From assembly GCF_964340395.1 (NCBI RefSeq), contig NC_135550.1, forward strand, positions 11,756,408 through 11,820,407: a stretch of 64,000 bases of DNA, in the 5' to 3' direction. Made by a program: the position numbers and the translations under genes. Origin of the DNA: Glandiceps talaboti (taxonomy: Eukaryota > Hemichordata > Enteropneusta > Spengelidae). Below are positions 45,601-57,600 of the stretch, in pieces. The notes under the pieces are model-generated. The model ran no database searches. It had not been told where the DNA came from and was given only the letters and a program-made list of their open reading frames with translations. Within the stretch, counting starts at the first letter, position 1; each line of letters starts with the position of its first letter.

Positions 45601-48600
45601 AAAGTAAACTAGTATGCATGATAAAGAGAAATGGTTGACATTCACAGAATCATATCTAATGTTCCACATACATACAAACACAAACCAGGTGGTCTGAATA
45701 CAAACATACAAATCAGGTGGCTTTTATGCAAAGTAACACCAGGTGATTTGTTAGTCTACATCAAAGTTAATTGGGGGGGGGGGGGTGTTGAGGCTGAGGT
45801 TGTTACACACAAACAGTCACACCAGCACTGTACAAGATTTTACCCACAACTCTCTCTGATTTGTACTGTTGGACATCAGCTCCTTGAAGTCAGACAAATC
45901 TCACCTGTGTATAGGAATTTGTAAGAATATTTTGGCCATTTTCAAAACGTAGAATTGACACTGATGAGTTTCTGAATATTTATTTTCTTTGGTTCTGGTA
46001 TCAATGATTGATTGTAGAAGGAGTAGCAATTTTAGAAATTTGTCAACAGATTTTCTTGAAAGACATGCAAAATATTTTCCACAAAACTAAGGAAAATATA
46101 TACACCTGTTAATGTGTTTGCCAAAGATATAGATTTATTTGAATAGGTATGACAAAAGAAATTTACATACTAAAACTCATCATACACACTGTCTACCCAA
46201 GTTATTGATACTTTGACATTGAAAAGTGTTTTATTCACAGTGCATGTTTCATTTACTTGTTAGCACATTTTTAGAACTTTATTTTTGATTCCCAAACATA
46301 CTTTTGTTACTTATTAATTAAACGTAATTACTATGCTTAAAATGTTGACAAATATGGGTTATTGAAGAAGTTATAAAATAAGGAACTTCCAAGCATACCA
46401 ATCAGAGAGAGTTGTGGGTAAGATATTGCACAGTGGCATGCAACAACAACATGAGTTGAACCACATGCTGGGGCTGCCATGATGATGGTGCAGCGTAGTA
46501 CAGTGAACAGTGCTAAGAAATGAACCACTGAAAGTTGGAAGCCCATACCTTATGTGTTTCAAACTCGTTTAATGCTTTTAATTCTTCTTCCATTGCTTGA
46601 ATATTTTGCTTCCTCTTTTCTTCCCACTCCTATGAAGCAAAAGGGGTTTTGAACTAGGGTTAGTACTAGTCATGCAGTGATTAGGACACCACCTCATCAA
46701 ACTTTAGGTATCTATCCTATACCAACCAATGATGTGAATGTGCTATATATATATAATGACAAATCACTCTCACAACACAACACAACTCAACATACCTTCT
46801 GCTCCTTTTCTTCCTTGGTCATCTTCACTATTCGTCGTGGTTCTCCTTTCTTGCCTTGCATGTTGAGGGACACTGTTATATTCCCCTGAGGAACAAGAAA
46901 AGGAGATTTTCAACATGTTGTTAGCTTCGATCTCCAATCCAAACTACCACTCTAAACTAATTTGATAACATTCTTTGGAATTTATAGGATGAAACAGATT
47001 GTTATGCCTGGCTATAAGAGAACTGCCATAGCAACGAGTTGTTAATCAACAACTTGGGTAACCAATACTGCCATATATGTAGCAACTTTGATAGCTTGCA
47101 CTGCCACAGCAGTATCTGATAATCTGCACTGCCAGAGTAAACTTTGATAATCTGTACTGCCATAGCAAACTTTGATAGCTTGCAATGCAATAGCAATATT
47201 TGATAATCTGCACTGCCATAGCAAACTTTGATAATCTGCACTGCCATAGCAAACTTTGATAATCTGCACTGCCATAGCAAACTTTGATAACCTACACTGC
47301 CATAGCAAACTTTGATAGCTTGCACTGCATGCAATAGCAATATTTGATAATCTGCAACTCGATTGGCAACTTCGATAAGCTGCACTGCCATAGCAAACTT
47401 TGATAACCAGCACTGCTATAGTGAACTACAATAACCTGCACTGCGATAGCAAAGAGTTGATCTCAATTGACAACTTAGATAGACTGCACTGCCATTATAG
47501 CAGACTTTGATAAGCTGATAAGAAGCACTGCCACAGCAAAGTGTTGAATTCAATGGGCAACATTGGTCAATATGTGCTGCCAGAGCAAAGAGGTGACCGG
47601 TTCAATAAGATACAACTTGACAATGACCAGTGTAATGTAATACAGTCCAATGGAGTATACAGGCAATATAACATTGGATTAGTTCTATAAAATACAAACT
47701 AGATACTGACCACGTAAATTTTCCTTGCGTTTAACAAACAAAACAAATTACAATAAATGAACATAAACTACAATGTAGTGAGTTAAGAACTTTATAACAC
47801 AAACTGAACAACCTGAAAGCTCACAGGAATGAAGAATGAAACAAAATAAGTTAAAGACATGAAAATGACATTGTACAAATGTACCATAAACTGATTGTGA
47901 ATACTTTAAGCAAATATAGTATGTATCAAAAGAAACATTCAATTTTAGTAATTCATTGTTAGTTTTTTGCAATTCCAGCAACACATAGCGTTGATTTTAA
48001 AATAACACTGCTAAGATTTCCAAAAGGCATACATGCACTCCTTTCAAATGACAGATTTATGTAGATTACTTTTTATGTTGATGGATTTTCTGAGCAAATG
48101 TAACAGTTTTATGAGGATGACTTTTTTGTCACTGATGCATTTGGTAAAGGGTTTAGTGTTTCTCATGACCCGACCAATCCTACATTCTTCATTCTCGCAA
48201 AATAGTGCAATAGTTGGGGCACGAGGTTGCCAGACACTATATTAGCAATATACCTGGATGAATTGCTACTCACACAGAGACCCCCATTGGTAACTAAACA
48301 AGACACTTCTCTGTGACACTAACTGTCTTAATTCACAGTGCTGTTCTTTTTCGGGGTACATAAGAAACTATTATTCAACATCTAATCCTACCATGGACAC
48401 TCTCTTTTATATGGACTTCACCTGAAGAGGTTGAAATAATTTTCTTTCTAAATAGTAACTGGTTCATGACCATGTAGTGCTGGTGTTAAACAAAAACACT
48501 TTTAAGATGTGGGCATTGAGATTCCCACTAGATCTCTCCATCTGGTTTCACATCATGTTTCCACCAAGACACAAAACACTCAATGTCAACATTTAGTATA

Positions 48601-51600
48601 TAGCCTGAAATATCTAGTCATTGTTTTGCTTATGTAATATACTAATCAATGTGAAAAGCCAGTGGTTACATGCACATAAAGTGGACCAACCACCGGACCT
48701 TTTTAGACTAATTAAAATTAGTAGTACACTCCTGATGATGCCAGAGGACGAGATGTCAGCAGATATTTGGAATTCCGTTTCCATAATTTTACACTCAGAG
48801 AATAGAAAACTTTACTCACACTACACGATGATTGAATGATATTAGTTCCATGAACATTCATTCTCATAAAATAACTCCTCGGGGAATGTAAATAGCGTTA
48901 GTCCTATTAAGTATTTACATTACTATGTATTCATTTCCAAATTGGGTGCAGTTAGACATCACAATGTAATTTGTCCTACAAAATGCTATTACTGAATGGC
49001 CTATATATTAAGCCACTGCAATCCATATTAATGAAGTTCTCATCATATTATTATTTTGTTCAATTCTGATTTCTATATGATGATGATAATACCAACACAG
49101 GTTAGCCATGCAGAAAATAGGTTTCCAATGACATGCATTGAAAAATACCATTTCTCATTGCCATGGTTACCTGTGGTTTTGACTTCGGTGCGCACAGTAT
49201 GCTTTTCTTCTGTCTGCTTGCAGCTATGGCACTGTTTGTAACAGTTATAGTCATTCCCTGATTGGTAAATCAAAACGGTTTGCATCGTTTGTAACAGTTC
49301 AGATTTAATTGTCTCATTTCTAAATGACAACAATTGTATTGTAGGAAACAAAGGGTGGTGTCCAGTGGAAAACAAGGGGTGATACTCAGTAGGAAACAAT
49401 GAGTGGTACTCAGTAACAATGGGTAGTACTCAGTAGGTAACAATGGGTGGTACTCAGTGGGAAACAATGGGTGGTACTTAGTCTGAAAGAATGGGTGATA
49501 CTAAGTAGAAAACAATGGACGGTACTCAGTGGGTAACAATGGGCGCTACTCAGTGGGAAACAGCAGGTGGTACTCAGTAGGCAACTGGGTGGTACTCAGT
49601 AGGGAACAATGGGCAGTACTCAGTGAGAAACAATGGGTAGTACTCAGTAGGAAACAATGGGTGGTACTCAGTACGTAACAATGGGTAACAATGAGTAGGG
49701 CTCAGTGGGAAACAGTGGGTGGTACTCAGTGGGAAACAATAGGTGGTACTCAGTGGGTAACAATGGGTGGTACTCAGTGGGTAACAATGGGTGGTATTCA
49801 GTGGGTAACAATGGGTACATTGTACATATATTGTCACTATCAAAATCAATTATACAAATATTATACAGAATACACATACAACCTACCACCATTGGATTGT
49901 CGTCTTCCACAAAAGGTGACAACGGTGGTGATTTGGGTGATTTGGGTGACTTTGGTGATTGTGGGACTCTTGACCCTTGACCTCTAGAAGACTCCAAACT
50001 CTTGTGCCCTCCACTGTCTTGTCTTCCATATCCACCTCTCCTATTAACAGACCTTGAATGTTCAGTTCTACCAGACCCTACCCTTCTAGGTGTCATGTCT
50101 CCTTGCATTCTTGGTGCTTGATCACCTTCCGTCCTGCTTAACCGATAAGGTTCTGCTCCCTGTTCCAATAAATGTACACAACACGGTGGTCCTGTTACTA
50201 TATATGAGTAAACAGTTCTCTCCAGGGTTCAAACCTCTGGGAAGACTACAGCAGCTACATCTATTTGCAGTTAATCACATTTACAAATTTGAAGAGGTGT
50301 ACTATATGAGTAAACAGTTCTCTCCAGGGTTCAAACCTCTGGGAAGACTACGGCAGCTACATCTATTTGCAGTTAGTCACATTTACAAATTTGAAGAGGT
50401 GTACTATATGAGTAAACAGTTCTCCAGGGTCCAAACCTCTGGGAAGACTACGGCAGCTACATCTATTTGCAGTTAGTCACATTTACAAATTTGAAGAGGT
50501 GTACTATATGAGTAAACAGTTCTCCAGGGTCCAAACCTCTGGGAAGACTACGGCAGCTACATCTATTTGCAGTTAGTCATATTTACAAATTTGAAGAGAT
50601 GTTTCAGTTATACAATTTCCATGTTATATAACATATTACTACCAAAAAAGATTAATATATCGAAATAGATTTGATAAATTTTTGCACAAACTTGCTTACA
50701 TTTCTAAGACAATCACAGACTGATAAAAAAAATACACTTTGAAATGTTAACCTGAAAACAAATCATTATTTGTATAATTTATGATTTTCCAACAGCTACA
50801 TGTGTATAATTTGATAGGTCTATACTACATAGCTCTTGTATTGAATATGCAATCCACCTACTTCTTATTCCTTACACAGACATGCAATAAATATTACTAA
50901 CAATTATTTGCATATCAATATGCTCTTTCTAATTGTAATGAGAGATACTTTCAAGTTCTGTCAAAGGAGGGCGCTGTACATATTCCTTCATGCTTCAATG
51001 CACTGGAAAATTCATGTATAGGCAATGCATCCGGGCATATGAAACAAAGGACTTCTTGTCGTTACAGGCAACATTCATTTTACAAATGGTGTGTAATGTT
51101 TCTTGGAACATTGTTTCAATATACTTTGAGCCAAAATGGTTATTTGAAGTATATATTAAATTATAATTTAATTGTAAGATCTGAGTTATCTACACTGTAA
51201 TATTTGGTGGGTTCAGCTCTACTATATAGAATCACATCATACCTAAATGCATGATCGCCTAATAGACACTATACCAGTTTGACTTACACGTTTAGATGCA
51301 TATCCCCTCCCTCTTCCTCCCCCACTTCTACCACTTCTGCCGTCACCACCGCCCCCTCGACCTCGGCCTCCTCCCCCTCTGTCTTTAGGGATATGTCCAA
51401 GGTTTTCTGGAGATTGAGGAGATCCTCTGCTGTATGGTAACGGCAATTCATCTGGAATTTCTGCTCCTATATCTTTGGCATACCTCTTATCATCTTGTAT
51501 TTCCTGAGTAGCAAAAGCAACAATGAAATAAAAAACATGAATATTATTGCATTGGCTTAGAAATCTAAATTAGCTAAGATGTAAACTATTATACAACCAA

Positions 51601-54600
51601 AACACTGAAACACCATATACGCCATATTCTGGTGTCAGAAGTTCCAGTCATTTGGCACTTAAGGATCACAAGAGGGAATCCTAGATTTGGCAAAGTATAG
51701 GCCAAAATTTGGTCATGGCCACTTATCGCATGGCAATACCTGAAGCCATCAACAAAATGGGTGTAAATGAACACGGTCACCATGTGTTCCTAAAAGAGGA
51801 TTACAATTATAGCAGTTATGTATATTTTCATTACTGGTAGCTGATAATATGACACACAAGTGCAAGTGTGGCGTATTTGCAGGAGTGCTTGCAGTGTTCT
51901 ATGTAGACATACTTTCATGACAGGGCTCGAAATTCCCGCCGGCCCAGCGGCCCAGGGCAGGTGAAAAGTGGTGCTGGGCCGGTAAAATTTATGCACACCT
52001 GCCCAGTTGGGCCGGCGCTTTTTTTTTGAATACTTTATTATAAACTGCTTATTCTAATTTGGTCAATAATTGTTATCGCAATCGTTTTGGGGTTTTATTT
52101 TTTGTCGATTTGTCTAGTTCTAGTAGCCAAATCATGAAATCTTTTATTGCTCTGATAACTGGAATATGGCGTTTCACTTTTAAAAGTATAGATTTTACTA
52201 GATCTCAGAGTCATCTGTAATACATTATGTACATAATAGTGTTACTACAATTGTTCAAAATGTTATTTGTTAAAATGGGCACAGCCATGTATACAGTATC
52301 ACCATACATGTACATGTACCTGTACAAACGACACCCATCTATCAATTACTCCCAAAGGAGAACTGATACTAAATATAGATTATTTATGTTTGAAACACAA
52401 TCCTCATAAAACTACAATAGAACAATAGTTATGTTATTGGATATTCAAATCACTGATATGAAATACCCACATACAAACAATACAATGTTTGTTATACCAA
52501 GCATGAGCCAGGTTCAACACAAAATATGGAATATATACTCTAGTCATTCTACGTCAGGACAACGCCCGTTTATGTCACCACAACGTTTGTCTACATCATT
52601 GGTTCTGCTGTGTATGAAATATGAGTAAAACCTTCAAAATTGCCATTACATTACTTTCCCCGATATTACTGGCGATGGTATAATTATATTAATCACCAAT
52701 ATTTTTCTTCATTCAACTGGAAAATACTCATGGCCTTATAGGGTTGTCACTACTTGTGACAAGGGCTCCTTAGGTCACTCGTATTTTCTTTGGCTGAACG
52801 AAGAAAAATATTTGGGAATAATATCCAAAAGTAATTGTACACGTCGTGATTTCTGTTTGGCTGTTACATTTAATGTTGTTTTTTTCTTTTGTGAGCACTT
52901 GTTACATACATACATGACACAATACCATAGATTTTCCCGAGCCACGCGAGAGCACTGAATGTCAAATGAATTCACTCAATGAATGAAAACGCGTAATGCA
53001 CCAAAACATACGGGTACAGTACTTCAGAGCACTCTGTTCGAAAAGAGCTTGTGTACAGAGTACAGACAACGATGTTATCAGGTTTGGTGGTTCTCTTTGT
53101 TTCAATTTCGAACTTAAGAGTTTTATTATAGTTAGATGGATTCTGATTGGCTACTTGTAAGTATGAGATTGGGTTCGGAAAAAAACTATGGTATTGTGTC
53201 AGATGTATCCAACGGGCACTCCCAAAGAACAAACAACTGTAAATATAACAGCCAAATAGAAATTGGACCATGTACACTACATCGGATTTCAATTTGAAGT
53301 ATTCTACCTTGTGTCTTTTCATCAGTCTTTCATTCTTCTTTCTCATGTCTTCTATTTTCTTGTTCAAAAGTACTTCTTTTTCTTCTTTGTTCAAGATATC
53401 CAGAAATGTGAAATTGTCCATTTCATCCATGCCCTCAATTTTCTACAGAAATGACCACAAATGAATTATTTGGTAAAAAAATATATGAAGTAATGAAATG
53501 ACTGTGCATAATTTTGGTGAAACAATATGAAATACAGAAATGGCTTAGAATAATTTTGTGTAAAAAAAATATCAAATCCACAAATGACGATGGTAACTTA
53601 AATATGAAATATGGAATTTGATGTATAATTTGGTAAAAATATGAGAAATACACAAATGCCTATAAATGCAGAAATGACTAATAATACAGAAATAAAAACT
53701 TGGTAATAAATATGAAATACAGAAATGACCATGAAGAATGTAATGGAAATATGAAATATAGAAAAGGCCTAGAAAAATATGTTCAAAAAATAAAAGATGT
53801 CTGAAAACATAATTGGTTAATAGTAAATAGAGAAAGAATATGACGTCAATCCCAATGACAATATCACTGTGTGGATAACTCATTAGAATTCTGTTTATTT
53901 GAATTTTAACTTGACAATCATCCATACAACCTTTTTCACTAGTATGCATGTACAATCTCTTATTAAAGTTAACATAATACCCAAGGCATTGTGTTTATTT
54001 TAAGATAAATGAACAGATTAACCTAAATACCAAATTAAATATGATGGCAAGGATCAAATTCATTGTTAGGCATACATGTATTAGGGAGACCCTATTTTTT
54101 GTTATGTTTCTCATCACTTTTTCATTATATCATAGCAACTATGAGTTGGTTGGTCAAAAAAGTCAAAATCATTTCCTTCATGTTTCTTTGCCTCTCCGTT
54201 TCCTCCTGTCTATCTTCTTTTTATTGGATTCCTGGTAACAAGTCCTTTCCCAGCTTCTCTACATAATTGATGTGTGCTCAGACTCGATTCTGACAATGTC
54301 CCTAATAGAGAAAGGGGAGAGACTATCGAATCCCGACTTTGTACTCTGTATGCAAGCAGGACTAGAGTTGAGTGACTGAGATTTCTTTAATAGTTTAATA
54401 AAATATGACTAAAACATACCCCTGCTGCCATACTGGAAAGGAAACTTCGCTCCATTTCTTCCAGTAATGCTTTCAGTTCCTCTTCAGTTTCAGCTGTACA
54501 CAGACAAGAGAAATAATTGTCACTTTATATTTTGTTACATTTTCCCAAATCCCAATCACAATAAGTGTACAATTTGTACAATACATGTAACTTAGAAACT

Positions 54601-57600
54601 TGAATAGTTGGCATTCAAAACAACACCTAGTCCAGAAGGATAGATTATATTTATATTACTTCATACCTGGATGAGTGAGAACATTCATATACATACAGGT
54701 ACATGTGGAGACCACATTTTAAAGTCACTACAATTAATGTTGTCTGGGTTGAGCTTATTGTTGAACAGAGACTGTACAGACTATTATAAAGACTGTGACT
54801 ATACACCTCTTTTGAACCTTGTAAGACATTTTACACATGAGGGACGATCACACAATGTCGCATTAGCTCAATAAATGAACGTCGTTCATTTAGGACTAAA
54901 CCCCCTCCCCCTAGACAAACGTTTGATATGATGTAAACCATCATGAAAATTGTAGTAGTCATAACACTATGATTGATGCAAAGTAAAAACATGATTGTAA
55001 ACATGAATTTCCAACCTTATAAACCTGTTTAATGAGATATGATGGTACACACCAAAATACTACCAGAAACCCAGCACTGTATCTCACATTTTATCAACAT
55101 CTTAGTAATAGTGGTAAATACAGAAGCTGTTATCATTGAAAGCCTGAGAGTTTTCGAAATTTGGTTGGAAGTGTGAAAATGGAATTCGGCAATCATATAG
55201 ACACCAGACCCTTTCCCCTTACACAAACAAAGTTCACTTTAATGAGCTTGTGTGACGTTGTGTGACGTTGTGCGATCATCCCTTACATAGGACATGTATA
55301 TGCCACATTTTGTGATTTCATCTGACTGAAACTAGAATAGGAGGAAGATACAGTAAAGTGTTTACTGTACACACATTCATTTTGACTCATTAAAAATTTG
55401 GTGGAATTGCAATGTCAAGCCCACTTTAATGTAATTTGGCAGACAGTGTAAGGGGGAAATTCAACACTACCAGCCATCTAAATAATTATATTCAGTGCAA
55501 CTGTTGTTAACACAGTTTACAATAGCTGAATATAGATATATGCATACTGTATGCTGAGTGTGTTAGTGGGACGTATTTCCACAGGAAAAATCTTTTGGCA
55601 CAAATTAAGCAAAAATATGTATTTCAGCGAAGGATTTTGTATAACTATGTAGTATATTGTATATCCATATTGCTTCGGGTTAGTGCAGTAAGGTCGTATC
55701 TGCCTGTACAATTGCATAGCAGATGTGATACAACCTTACTGCACTGACGATTGTATGGGTTGAATGCTTTGATTGTTCAGATTGCTATATAAAGTTGTTA
55801 GAAAATCAATTATTGCTTTTTTTAATGTCAAATTTATTATCCCTCAGTCATATTTGAAATTTACAATGGAAAAATTCAAGTTCAAGTTTCACATAATGAG
55901 TCCTTCACTGAGAATGGCGTGATATACATATGTCACTGTTTATACAGATAAGGTATGCAAGAAATGTCTTGATTAATTATAGTGCTGCCTTTCCCCACAC
56001 AGTCTGTAGCATGGACTGTGTCTCTTTCATACATGTTTAAAACTGAGGCCGAGATAATCTAGAAACCAGATTTTAATGACAAATTTGATAAATTCAGACA
56101 AATTTTAGTGACTTGAAGCATATGCTTAGACCAAGTGTATGCTAAGAGGACACTTTTTTGGCAAGTGTCTAAATTGGTGATAACAGGGCAGCCAGTGACA
56201 ACATAGTACATACATACATACATACATACATACATACATACATACATACATACATACATACATACATACATAAATAAATACACACCTACATACACACACA
56301 CACATACATACACAGACAGTCACAATTTTCCATACTACAATGTATAGCATGAGTGAAACTTTGTTCAGCTGTGGCAAAATTTAATCAACCACTATACATA
56401 CAAGACTACACATATTCTTATTTGCACAAAAAAACTAATCAATTAGATCCTGACAATATAAATCATATGTAGATATCTATGTCAAAGTTTCACTCCAATC
56501 CAGCAAACCATTCCTGAGATATAACCATACACCGCATACATACAAACAGACATCATGATTGTTTTACCTCCAGTTTGGGCATAAGTACCTACAGACAATA
56601 CCTCATTGTCTATTGTCCACGACTCAAGTTTAAAATATCCAGCATGTGTAATACATGGAAATCATCTCAATTGACATCTCATTTTCTACTTCAACCAGAA
56701 AGCACTTATTCACCCTGTAACATTTATATGCAGTAATTCTGGTAGTAACTACTTTTCAAGAGTTATACTTTTTTTTTTTATTGGGAACGAAACAATTCTC
56801 CTAAATACCAACTTTAAGTTCACTTGAAACAAGACAAATGTGCTATGTGGAATGTAGGTCACTTTTGATGACACAAGTGACATTGTCCACATACTAGGGA
56901 AAAAATACTATTGAATGAAAAATCTAGATGATAATTCCCTATGATTTCTTTATAGATTGATATTAACATGTTTAATTTTTGACAGCTCTTCAATTTTTTC
57001 TTCTCTAATTCATATTCATGCATACATACATACATACATACATACATACATACATACATACATACAATATATACACTTTTCTATTGCCATACATTTGATG
57101 ACACCTGTTCTGTGTGCCTTTCAGAGACAATTTTTGTTGTGGGACAAAAATGATAAAAAGTATGTTTTCTAGTTAGTCACCACATAGTAAGAGATCGAGG
57201 GAAGTCTAAACGTTGAGTGTTAGAACACTGAACTTTTGAAATTTTGTGTGTAAAAACACCAAATTTTTGTGTGTCTACATAAGAAATGACTGTGTGGCAA
57301 CGCATAAGGCACACTGCATGTGGTCTTGCGATATCTAATTACATGTTCAACAACATGTTTAATATTGTGGTGTCTGTCTAGTATTCATGTTTTGACTTTT
57401 CGAGACTCGGATACTCTTGTAGTTGTAACTTGTACAAGGGCAGACAAGCTGTTATTACATGTATTAAAACAAACTCCCCGGTTGGTGTGCTATGAGTATT
57501 TGCAGAAGTCCACATGATGTTAAATTACCTCATTTTTTGATGTACTTACAGCTACACATAGCCTGTTCACTATTGTGTTACCATCATTAGGTGGCGTACC

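Noticed and set aside
45150-45785. Loose repetition of CAGATGGT and ACATGCAAA words
   Set aside because: Spacing and sequence are too irregular to define a unit; may be a very old tandem repeat.
46337-46562. Hydrophobic 63-69-residue frames next to CCDC9 exon 7
   Set aside because: Overlap the exon's acceptor-distal intron, no family resemblance, no splice logic.
47002-47413. Long repetitive frames of about 125 residues
   Set aside because: Produced by the 28-bp minisatellite; 28 is not a multiple of three, so the frame rotates, as the repeated motifs in three frames show.
49345-50600. Regular direct repeats that could look like a CRISPR array
   Set aside because: The 24-bp and about 102-bp repeats are contiguous tandem units without unique spacers, in introns of a eukaryotic gene.
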